NCBI GenBank assembly: GCA_944474755.1
Contig: OX104122.1
Span: 16,626,641-16,690,640, forward strand
DNA: 64,000 bases
Origin: Limnoperna fortunei
Taxonomy: Eukaryota > Mollusca > Bivalvia > Mytilida > Modiolidae
Reading direction: 5' to 3'
Position numbers and translations under genes: made by a program
In this document: positions 12,761 to 21,580 of the stretch, piece by piece
Layout of the letters: each line of letters opens with the position of its first letter
Position numbering within the stretch: position 1 is the first letter of the stretch
Notes under the pieces: model-generated
Seen by the model: only the letters and a program-made list of their open reading frames with translations
What the model was told of the DNA's origin: nothing
Databases searched by the model: none

Positions 12761-12874
12761 TTCTGATATTGTGACTTACATGTATGTCCATTATGTTCAT
12801 TTCAAATTTGTTAGTGTCATTTTAGATAAGTTATTAGTATTAGTATTTAATCCTAAATACATTGTATTGGGGAT

Positions 12875-12932
12875 TAGATTGGAGTTGAGTACACTTGCTT
12901 GCAGTGAGAATCGAACCCACAATCTAAGTGAC
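12875..12932 (-). mobile_element. SINE head fragment, reversed
   Basis: GGAGTTGAGTACACTTGC, then GCAGTGAGAATCGAACCCAC is the reverse complement of the SINE segment holding the tRNA box B (GGTTCGATTCTC) and the following GCAGGCAGGGTGTACTCGAC. Only this piece is kept. Its inner end borders the 33-37-bp tandem array. Confidence 0.7.
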
Positions 12933-12934
12933 TT

Positions 12935-13590
12935 TACTGGTATCCTTAGTACATTGTATTGGTAATTACTGGTATCCTAAGTACATTGTATTGGTAATTA
13001 CTGGTATCCTAAGTACATTGTATTGGTGATTACTGGTATCCTAACTAAGTACATTGTATTGGTAATTACTGGTATCCTAATAAGTACATTGTATTGGTAA
13101 TTACTGGTATCCTTATAAGTACATTGTATTGGTAATTACTGGTATCCTAATAAGTACATTGTATTGGTAATTACTGGTATCCTAATAAGTACATTGTATT
13201 GGTAATTACTGGTATCCTAAGTACATTGTATTGGTAATTACTGGTATCCTAAGTACATTGTATTGGTAATTACTGGTATCCTAATAAGTACATTGTATTG
13301 GTAATTACTGGTATCCTAAGTACATTGTATTGGTAATTACTGGTATCCTAATAAGTACATTGTATTGGTAATTACTGGTATCCTAAGTACATTGTATTGG
13401 TAATTACTGGTATCCTAACTAAGTACATTGTATTGGTAATTACTGGTATCCTAATAAGTACATTGTATTGGTAATTACTGTTATCCTAACTAAGTACATT
13501 GTATTGGTAATTACTGGTATCCTAATAAGTACATTGTATTGGTAATTACTGGTATCCTAATAAGTACATTGTATTGGTAATTACCAGTAA
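12935..13590. repeat. 33-37-bp minisatellite, about 19 copies
   Basis: The unit is AAGTACATTGTATTGGTAAT followed by TACTGGTATCCTA, with ATA or ACTA inserted in some copies to give 36-37 bp. The bases between units vary in length while the core is nearly invariant. It lies directly next to a SINE fragment in an ARMC9 intron. Confidence 0.95.
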
Positions 13591-14668
13591 TCTATACATT
13601 GTTTTAGTTACGAATTGCTGAATACTTTAATATACTGTGAAATACTTTTTATTCATGGGGTATCAATTTTCCTGGTTTTCGTGGAGGCCTCTGAAACCAC
13701 AAAATTAAGAATCCAATGAAGAATAAAACTGTCATTAATAGACTTTGGAACAACAATCTGAAAAATATTAGAGATAATTTATTTGTGCATGTAATATATA
13801 TCCCAATTTGTGTGGTTCCTGGCATCTTTTTCAGCTAATTATCCATTTTAAATTAAACTGTTCTAATAATTTTTTATCACATGTATGTATTATTTGTTTT
13901 GTAAAGAGTAAGTAGAAACATTGGCTTTTGGTCATGGATGGACAAAAATACAAAAGTGTTATAAAATATTTGAAGAAGAGGAGCTTTATTTTATCTTTAT
14001 TCATGCGTATTAATGACACACAATAACAGATATTGTGATAACACAATACCAATCATACATGTAGCTCATGTTTAATTACAGTGCATTAAATTACAGCTGT
14101 TTACTGCTACTTTACACCTGTAGTGACATAATGACTAGGATTGCTCTGTTTGATAACAATAACTAAGGAAATTTAAATGACTCGAAGTATTTTTTAAGTG
14201 CAGTTCATCAAAACCAAATTAATCTTTAACTGTTTATTGCCATGTTGTTTGGCTGAAATTTAGCTGAACTGTGAATAAATGTGTTTCATCTTGGTGAACT
14301 TTTTATAAATATGATGTATTTGAATTACCAAATAAACACAATCATTACGACAAATGAACATTTTAGTGAACATTCATAACCATGTGTGAAAACAACAGCA
14401 TTTGTAACTGTTGTGTCTGCTTTATAAGTTGACATTTATTATAAACTGTGTACATGTCAATCCAGGAATTTAAGAACCCATGAACATGTAACTTTTCACC
14501 TAACCAGCAATTCTTTGCCCACCTATAAAAATTCTTTCACATTATTGTTTTCAAATAATTACTGATAACATTTAACCCATTTTGTTTCTTCTAGTAAAGT
14601 ATTAACTGGCAGCCATTTTCACTTCTTATTGTTTGTTTTCATATAAAAAATTCTTGATGTCATTACAG
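13591..14668. other. Intron sequence, nothing recognised
   Basis: AT-rich non-coding sequence up to the exon at 14669. I see no exon, tandem repeat or identifiable element. The 73-codon minus-strand frame at 13831-14052 has no recognisable protein features. Confidence 0.6.
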
Positions 14669-14764
14669 AGACTGACACAGTCTAACCCTCAGCAAAGAGA
14701 TTCAGCCATGACAGGGTACAGGGATAATGATTTGTTAGGTTGCACTGTAGCTGGTCCACACAGG
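14669..14764 (+). CDS. ARMC9: ARMC9 exon; parent of an 89-bp repeat array
   Basis: The acceptor TCATTACAG ends at 14668 and the donor GTAAGT starts at 14765. The 32 codons read RLTQSNPQQRDSAMTGYRDN, then DLLGCTVAGPHR. This fits the vertebrate ARMC9 stretch RLT..HPGEQR..VL..YISNDLLDC, the first armadillo helices. The exon is phase 0 on both sides. From base 14680 on, the exon plus the first five intron bases has been amplified about 20 times downstream, so many equivalent donors follow. Only the first donor leaves a 32-codon in-frame exon. Reading through it gives RVSLTLRKWFQP and then a stop. Confidence 0.92.
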
Positions 14765-16505
14765 GTAAGTCTAACCCTCAGAAAATGGTTTCAGCCATGA
14801 CAGGGTACAGGGATAATGATTTGTTAGGTTGCACTGTAGCTGGTCCACACAGGGTAAGTCTAACCCTCAGAAAATGGTTTCAGCCATGACAGGGTACAGG
14901 GATAATGATTTGTTAGGTTGCACTGTAGCTGGTCCACACAGGGTAGGTATAACCCTCAGAAAATGGTTTCAGCCATGACAGGGTACAGGGATAATGATTT
15001 GTTAGGTTGCACTGTAGCTGGAACACACAGGGTAGGTCTAACCCTTTAGAAAATGGTTTCAGCCATGACAGGGTACAGGGATAATGATTTGTTAGGTTGC
15101 ACTGTAGCTGGACCACACAGGGTAAGTCTTACCCTCAGCAAAGGGATTCAGCCATGACAGGGTGCAGAGATAATGATTTGTTAGGTTGCACTGTAGCTGG
15201 ACCTCACAGGGTAAGTCTTACCTCAACAAAGGGTTTCAGCCATGACAGGGTACAGAGATAATGATTTGTTAGGTTGCACTGTAGATGGACCTCACAGGGT
15301 AAGTCTTATCCTCAGCAAAGGGTTTCAGCCATGACAGGGTACAGGAATAATGATTTGATAGGTTGCAGTGTAGCTGGTCCACACAGGGTAAGTCTAGCCC
15401 TCATCAAAGGGATTCAGCCATGACGGTACAGCCTACAGGGATAATGATTTGTTAGGTTGCACTGTAGCTGGACCTTAAAGGGTAAGTCTAACCCTCAGAA
15501 AATGGTTTCAGCCATGACAGGGTACAGGGATAATGATTTGTTAGGTTGCACTGTAGCTGGTCCACACAGGGTAGGTCTAACCCTCAGAAAATGGTTTCAG
15601 CCATGACAGGGTACAGGGATAATGATTTGTTAGGTTGCACTGTAGCTGGTCCACACAGGGTAAGTCTAACCCTCAGAAAATGGTTTCAGCCATGACAGGG
15701 TACAGGGATAATGATTTGTTAGGTTGCACTGTAGCTGGTCCACACAGGGTAAGTCTAACCCTCAGAAAATGGTTTCAGCCATGACAGGGTACAGGGATAA
15801 TGATTTGTTAGGTTGCACTGTAGCTGGTCCACACAGGGTAGGTCTAACCCTCAGAAAATGGTTTCAGCCATGACAGGGTACAGGGATAATGATTTGTTAG
15901 GTTGCACTGTAGCTGGAACACACAGGGTGGGTCTAACCCTTTAGAAAATGGTTTCAGCCATGACAGGGTACAGGGATAATGATTTGTTAGGTTGCACTGT
16001 AGCTGGACCACACAGGGTAAGTCTTACCCTCAGCAAAGGGATTCAGCCATGACAGGGTGCAGAGATAATGATTTGTTAGGTTGCACTGTAGCTGGACCTC
16101 ACAGGGTAAGTCTTATCCTCAGGAAAGGGTTTCAGCCATGACAGGGTACAGGAATAATGATTTGATAGGTTGCATTGTAGCTGGTCCACACAGGGTAAGT
16201 CTAGCCCTCATCAAAGGGATTCAGCCATGACAGGGTACAGCCTACAGGGATAATGATTTGTTAGGTTGCACTGTAGCTGGACCTTAAAGGGTAAGTCTAA
16301 CCCTCAGAAAATGGTTTCAGCCATGACAGGGTACAGGGATAATGATTTGTTAGGTTGCACTGTAGCTGGTCCACACAGGGTAGGTCTAACCCTCAGAAAA
16401 TGGTTTCAGCCATGACAGGGTACAGGGATAATGATTTGATAGGTTGCAGTGTAGCTGGTCCACACAGGGTAAGTCTTACCCTCAGCAAAGGGATTCACAG
16501 GGTAA
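14765..16505. repeat. 89-bp array made of exon copies with their 5' splice site
   Basis: Each unit repeats exon bases from TCTAACCCTCAG to the exon end CACACAGG, plus GTAAG. Donor-like sites lie at 14765 (the real one), 14854, 14943, 15032, 15122, 15211, 15299, 15388, 15482, 15571, 15660, 15749, 15838, 15927, 16017, 16106, 16195, 16291, 16380, 16469 and 16502. Fifteen are GTAAGT, five GTAGGT and one GTGGGT. The sequence AGTCTAACC occurs both inside the exon and at the unit junction, which suggests microhomology started the array. A higher-order repeat of about 895 bp (10 units) is visible: the rare variant GGAACACACAGGGT with CCCTTTAG at 15020 recurs at 15915. Confidence 0.96.
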
Positions 16506-17089
16506 GTCAGAATTAACCAAAACTCCACCATATTGATCTTTACAAATTATTTGTAGTAGTCAATGAATATGTTATGAATTATATTAAATGCACAAAATAA
16601 TATTTAAAGAGCTCTTTTAATGGATGGTAGAGATTTTGAAAAACAGTTCTTCTTTAGAGGTCTTCAAATTATTTTATTTAAAGGCTCTCTTTATCTATAT
16701 TCATAATTAATTTGTAGAGATGTCGAAATAAATTGAAGATCTCTTTTTATCAGTATGGAAAATCAATGCGTTAGGGGATAAATCCGGAGAACTCGAAGAA
16801 AATCCCGACCTTCGGGAAAACTGATAATCCTTGTCAATTTAGATTGGAGTCGAGTGCACGTACATGATCATAATGAGCCAATCAACATAGTTTTGTATTA
16901 TCATGTGGTAGATGCTAATGAGATTTTGGCGGTATTAAATTGTGTGCAATTGCTTCTTTTTAGATACAGACATCCAGTAGTCAAAACTTCTTGAAATGTT
17001 TCTTATATTGTGCATTTTCTTTTGTAGAATATGGTAGGCACGTTACGATGTTTACTAAAATATTTAAAATAAAATGATGTTTTTTTCAG
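16506..17089. other. Intron sequence with a reversed SINE fragment
   Basis: After the last 89-bp copy the intron continues as ordinary AT-rich sequence. About 16785-16862 (AACTCGAAGAAAATCCCGAC ... TTGTCAATTTAGATTGGAGT) matches the reverse complement of the SINE middle part (TCCAATCTTAATTGACAAGG ... GGTCGGGG). Nothing else was recognised. Confidence 0.65.
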
Positions 17090-17180
17090 AATGCTGTACT
17101 TGCTCTATTGACGTCTAGTGATGAGTTGGTGAAGGAAGGTGCAGCACGGTTGTTTAATGCTTTTGCTTCCTTGTGTGCAG
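17090..17180 (+). CDS. ARMC9: ARMC9 exon, armadillo repeat
   Basis: The acceptor TTTTTTCAG ends at 17089 and the donor GTATAT starts at 17181. The exon reads NAVLALLTSSDELVKEGAAR, then LFNAFASLCA, with a final G carried to the next exon. Human ARMC9 has SVLQLL.S...VVRQYMARL, then INAFASLAEG here, so the helix pattern and the NAFASL motif are conserved. This is an armadillo helix pair that builds the superhelical scaffold. It starts in phase 0 and ends in phase 1. Confidence 0.95.
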
Positions 17181-17509
17181 GTATATAGGTTAAAACATTT
17201 TATTGAATATCTGTGTGGCATTCATCTGATTCTTTTTCTGATATAATCTTGTCAGGGTCAGAATGTTTATGTTTTCAGTAATATTTGATATCTGTGTGTA
17301 TTGGTTCATGGCAGAATGTTACATCCTATTTTTATCTTGCTATGACTTATACCAAAAACATACAAACAACCAGTATGCATTCCATTGTCAGTCAATAGAT
17401 TAATAGCCAATGCTTTATAATTTGAAATATGGACTTGTTCTTTTTAAATGTCTGTTCTATGTGAATGTCATTGTCATTTCTCAATGAGCCTTTCTTTGCT
17501 TAAAGGCAG

Positions 17510-17895
17510 ATTTTTATACACCCCTTGATGACAGTTCATATTATGGGAACACTAATGGCAGGTGGGCTTCGTCTACAGCAATGTTTGCTCTCTAACTCAA
17601 ACAGTGGTTGTCCTATCTTTATGAAACTTAGGAAAATGTTTATAGCCATAATATCTCAACCAAATTTGATAAGCAGTCAAATTGCTTCAGGCACTACAGA
17701 GTTATGGCCCTTTATACAAAAAATGACAAATTCACCTTGTCCGCCCTCTAAATCAAACAGTTGTTGTCTGATCTTCATGAAAGTTGGGGCAAATGCTTAT
17801 GGGCATAATATTTCGACCAAGTTCGATAACTAGCCAAATTGCCCTGCACACTTCAAAGTTATGGCTCTTAATTTTTACAAAAAATGACAAATTGG
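17510..17895. repeat. Dispersed repeat with two degenerate ~165-bp modules
   Basis: It starts TTTTTATACACCCCTTGATG. Two related modules each contain ATCAAACAGTTGTTGTC or its variant, TCTTTATGAAACTTAGG, ATAATATCTCAACCAAATTT and AGTTATGGCCCTTTA. The modules match each other with many substitutions. The organisation (ATTTGATAA, AGTTATGGCCC) is typical of a dispersed non-coding repeat. The 102-codon frame at 17525-17833 is carried by it and is not a gene. Confidence 0.7.
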
Positions 17896-18172
17896 TCTCT
17901 GCTCTTAGTGAAATAGTTCGTGAATGCTTGCGAAATTGTTGACTATTGGCTGATTATCAACTTTATTATGGTATTAAGGGTTCCTATGCTCTATAACTTA
18001 CTATCCTTGGGTTGTTTAACAAATCGGTTATAGTAGTTCATGGTTCCTGTTATTGACACCTCTGCAAATACCTCATAATTCTGTAGTATTAAATTGGCTG
18101 GTTATCAAATTCATTTAGGTTATAATGATTCCTGCAAATTACACACCTCTCACTTGTTTATTTAATTTTTAG

Positions 18173-18296
18173 GAAGAACATATCTTGCACAAAATCAGGA
18201 ATTATTTACAACTTTATTGGATAACTTGAGAGGTGAAGAAAGAGAATCAGTCACCAGAGAAATGGTGTTAGGGGCGTTACAGAAACTATCACTTAG
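18173..18296 (+). CDS. ARMC9: ARMC9 exon, armadillo repeat; its 3' end is triplicated
   Basis: The acceptor TTTAATTTTTAG ends at 18172 and the donor GTAAGA starts at 18297. With the G from the previous exon it reads GRTYLAQNQELFTTLLDNLR, then GEERESVTREMVLGALQKLS and L, with AG carried over. Human ARMC9 has GRLYLAQN...LQMLEGRLK, then ITRENVLGALQKFSLR, a clear orthologous match. Two further copies of the last ~60 bases with the donor follow in the intron. Using the second donor would read CTT AGG TAA, an immediate stop, so only the first donor is productive. Confidence 0.96.
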
Positions 18297-18425
18297 GTAA
18301 GAAAGAGTCGGTCACCAGAGAAATGGTGTTAGGGGCGTTACAGAAACTGTCACTTAGGTAAGAAAGAGAATCGGTCACCAGAGAAATGGTGTTAGGGTTG
18401 TTAAAGAAACTGTCACTTGGCTAAC
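18297..18425. repeat. Two intronic copies of the exon end and donor (61-63 bp)
   Basis: The exon bases AGAATCAGTCACCAGAGAAA to CTATCACTTAG, with GTAAGAA, are repeated at about 18299-18359 and 18360-18422. GTCACC starts at 18250, 18311 and 18374. Copy 2 keeps the donor CTTAGGTAAG. Copy 3 has it destroyed (CTTGGCTAAC) and has GGTTGTTAAAG in place of GGGCGTTACAG. Copies 2 and 3 share CTGTCACTT and CGGTCACC, so copy 3 probably derives from copy 2 or the reverse. Confidence 0.95.
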
Positions 18426-18808
18426 CTTCATCATTAAGGAACTTGGTACAATAAATCTTTATAGATCTCTGAATGGAGTCCCTAAGTACAGGTGAACCTG
18501 TATAAAAGTGGAGTTCTATTTTTGTTGAGTTTTACTGATTCTGTACATAACACTACTTGGTTACTCATTGAAAACCATCACACTGATCTTGTTAGAATGC
18601 CAATGTCCTATTTATCTTTTCTTTGCATGTTAATGTTCTGAATTTAGTTGAAATATTGCTTACTGGATGAAACATAGTTTTTAAGAAAATTTTATGTTTT
18701 CATTTAAATATAAATCACACCTTAATATAGTCTAGCATGGCACATCCCTTGGTAAAAAAACTTTAGATTTAATTATTTAAAGAAAAATATGGTGCTCTAC
18801 ATTAACAG

Positions 18809-19244
18809 GAGAAATTTACAGACAGCCATGATAGAAGCCGGCCTGATAGAGTGGCTTGTGAAGGTTTTAGAGGATAATGACTCCCTCTCAGATTACACTC
18901 TTGAATACTCAGTGGCCTTGTTGATGAATCTCTGTTTGAGAACTTCTGGAAAAAAGCGATGTGTTAAAAATGCAGATCAGACATTGAAGGTTCTCAGTGA
19001 TTTATTGGGTCATGAAAATCAAGAGATCCGTCCGTATGTTAATGGTGCATTATACAGCATTCTGGCCATTCCTTCTATCAGAGATGAGGCTAAGGCAATG
19101 GGTATGGAGGAAATTTTACGATGTTTCATCAAGGAGGATCAACCAGACATGAATAGACAGATAGAATTCATAATTAAACAGCTAAATTCCACTGAGGCTG
19201 TTGATGAATACGACTCTGATGACGAGGAAGAAGATGAAGAGGAG
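18809..19244 (+). CDS. ARMC9: ARMC9 main armadillo exon with acidic tail
   Basis: The acceptor ATTAACAG ends at 18808 and the donor GTAGGG starts at 19245. It begins [20 protein letters not shown] and contains [65 protein letters not shown] and [12 protein letters not shown]. All of these are nearly identical to vertebrate ARMC9, which makes this the best-conserved part of the gene and the basis of the identification. The exon ends in an aspartate/glutamate-rich stretch ([12 protein letters not shown]), also present in vertebrates after the last armadillo helix. The upstream in-frame ATG at 18789 is intronic and is not a start. Confidence 0.98.
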
Positions 19245-19671
19245 GTAGGGACCTAGAGGTTATTCTAACTTAATCTGAAATCTACAGGGTAAAGTTGTCA
19301 CAACATCTAACCTAATTTTACAACTTAACCTAGTTTAATATAGGTGATATTGTTGACCAAAAATACCCAAAAGGTTGAAAGATTACAATATAAGTGTACC
19401 AATTCCAGGTTACCAAAGGACAGATTGAAAATGTGACCTAGTGCTTAAAACATTCTGAAGACAACATCAATCAAAAGTTTATCTTACATCAACAAGATTG
19501 AATGTTGCTTTGCTTAACCTAATAAACTAACAAAGGAATAGTTAAGGTTACACTTTAACAATATGTCAATTATTCTTCCAGTCTTTTATGAGCAAAAAAG
19601 TCTATTCAATTTGCATTCTGGTAGGATTTGCTACTGTCATAATGTTATGCTGGTGTCTTGTGTCATTACAG

Positions 19672-19803
19672 GAAGATCAAGATGCCATGGAATTAGACAT
19701 AGATAAGGATGAGTCGTTCAAACCTGAAGATAATGAAATGTCTGGGGAGAAATTATTAACAGCAGAATACCTAGCCACAAAAACAGTTAAACCTAAGAAA
19801 AGG
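19672..19803 (+). CDS. ARMC9: ARMC9 exon after the acidic region
   Basis: The acceptor GTCATTACAG ends at 19671 and the donor GTAAAT starts at 19804. The 44 codons read EDQDAMELDIDKDESFKPED, then NEMSGEKLLTAEYLATKTVK and PKKR. Vertebrate ARMC9 has the same order: an acidic run, a (L/I)DKDE motif, then LSGEKLLTTEYL. It is phase 0 on both sides. The basic end (KPKKR) marks the change to the disordered C-terminal tail. Confidence 0.96.
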
Positions 19804-19902
19804 GTAAATGCCTTAAATTAGTCATTCGTCTAGGATAAATAATAGACAAGAGAAAACAGGAATAGTTAATGAACATGGTTCAAGTTTCCAGATTATTATA
19901 TT

Positions 19903-21160
19903 TTTAGCTCACCTGGACCGAAGGTCCATGTGAGCTTTTGCCATCACTTGGCGTCCGTCGTCCGTTGTCCGTCGTCCGTCGTCCGTCGTCTGTCGTCCGT
20001 CGTCCGTCGTAAACTTTTTCAAAAATCTTCTCCTCTGAAACCACTGGCCAATTTTTTCAAACTTGGCCACAATCATCCTTAGGGTTCCTAGTTTCAAGTT
20101 TGTACCCAGGGTGTTGATCAACAAACAAAGATGGCGGTTGTTACTAAAAATAGAACATGGGTGTCAACACAGGTTTTTGATCATTATCTCAAAAATTATA
20201 ATAGCTATAGAGAAAACCGTTACTATAAAATGTTCAGCACATTAAGGTCCACAATTGTTGCTATTAGTGTGAAGTTGTGTATTGGCTTCTTGTATGAGTT
20301 ATTGCCCTTTATTGACGATTTTTGACAAAATTTTTGGTATTTGCAATATAACTTGAAAACTATAAGAGGTAGAGTGAAACTGTAAATGGCAAAAAAGATC
20401 AGCAATAAAAGCCCTACAATTCACTTGATTGGTCTGAAATTGTCAGATGACATCTTATATGAGTTATTGCCCTTAAATGGCAATTTTTTATGAAATTTTC
20501 CGTTTTTGTCCTGTAACTAAAAAAATGTAACAGTTAGAGTGAAACTGTTAAAAGCAAAAATGATCAGCAATACAAGCCCTACAATTCACCATATAAGTCT
20601 GAAATTGTCAGATGACTCCTTATAGGAGTTATTGCCCTTAAATGGCAATTTTTTATGAAATTTTCCGTTTTTGTCCTGTAACTTAAAAACTGTAGCAGCT
20701 AGATTTAAACTGTTAATTGCACAAATGATCAGCAGTAAAGGCCCTACAATTCTCTTGATTGGTCTGAAATTGTCAGACAACTCCTTTTATTAGTTATTGC
20801 CCATAAAATGGCAATTTTTAATGAAATTTTTCGTTTTTGTCCTGTAACTTTAAAACTATGACAGCTAGAGTGAGACTGTAAATAGCAAAAATGATCAGCA
20901 ATAAAAGCCCTACAATTCACTTTATTGGTCTGAATTTCTCAGATGACTCCTTAAAGGAGTTATTGCCCTTAAATGACAATTTTTTACGAAATTTTCCCTT
21001 TTTGTCCCTTAACTTAAAAACTATAACAGCTAGAGTAAAACTGTAAATAGCAAAAATGATCAGTAATACAAGCCCTACAATTCACTGTATTAGTCTGAAA
21101 TTGTCAGATGAAATGGCAATTTTTTTATGAAATTTTTTGTTTTTGTCCTGTAAGGCCAAA
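19903..21160. repeat. AGCTCACC-type dispersed repeat, copy 1, with ~165-bp internal units
   Basis: It starts TTTTTAGCTCACCTGGACCG, followed by the inverted half (AAGGTCCATGTGAGCT) and a run of CGTCCGTCGTCCGT. It then has AAAATCTTCTCCTCTGAAAC, TTGATCAACAAACAAAGATGG, and about five tandem ~165-bp units containing GAGTTATTGCCCTTAAATGG, TTTTGTCCTGTAACTT and AAAAATGATCAGCAATA. A closely related second copy starts at 21581. Copy 1 has no proper 3' end; it runs into the inverted-repeat element at 21163. No protein is encoded. Confidence 0.88.
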
Positions 21161-21162
21161 CA

Positions 21163-21580
21163 AAAAAATATGTGTGTTTCCGGTTACATAGAATTATAAA
21201 ATAGGTAGGTAGGTGGTTTTTTTTTTTTTTTTTTTTTGGGAATCGTGTTGGTTAATTAGTAATTTAATTTTGGCTTTTTGATCTTTATCTTTTATACCTT
21301 TGTAGGTGTAAAGCTTGTAATTTTCACGCAAAAATTTCCTATAAAGCCTTTCAAAGTATCCAGTCATTTGATGAGCTATCAATTTCGTTACAAGCGTTCC
21401 GTTCACATGTTTACATTTAGCCGCCATTTTGGGGCGGAAGTATGAAAATAGAGCTAAAACCCGGAACAATACTTCCGGTTCGAAGTAATATCCGTTAAAA
21501 ACTCCAAAAAAAACTTTAGGGTCGGGATTTTGGCTTCAAAAAAATAGGTAGGGTCAGGTAACCGGAAACACACATATTTT
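21163..21580 (-). mobile_element. Inverted-repeat element carrying a promoter/start-codon-like fragment
   Basis: The left end AAATATGTGTGTTTCCGGTT (about 21167) and the right end AACCGGAAACACACATATTT (about 21559-21578) are inverted copies of about 21 bp. Inside, the minus strand reads AACCGGAAGT, then ACTTCCGCCCC, then AAAATGGCGGC, and continues as an open frame from ATG at 21427 to 21194 (MAAKCKHVNGTLVTKLIAHQ, then MTGYFERLYRKFLRENYKLY...). The frame ends in a run of about 22 A on the minus strand. I do not recognise the protein. It may be a captured 5' gene piece or chance; nothing shows that it is expressed. Confidence 0.65.

Noticed and set aside
18789..18808. ATG at 18789 as start of a separate 155-codon gene
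   Set aside because: The bases up to 18808 are a splice acceptor region; the conserved protein continues smoothly from the exon at 18173.
19588..19671. Membrane-segment-like N-terminus in the frame starting at 19588
   Set aside because: Intron sequence in frame with the exon at 19672; a consensus acceptor and the ARMC9 match start at 19672.
19930..20015. CpG island or promoter at the CGTCCGTC run
   Set aside because: The run is the tandem head of a dispersed repeat that occurs twice here; no gene starts there.
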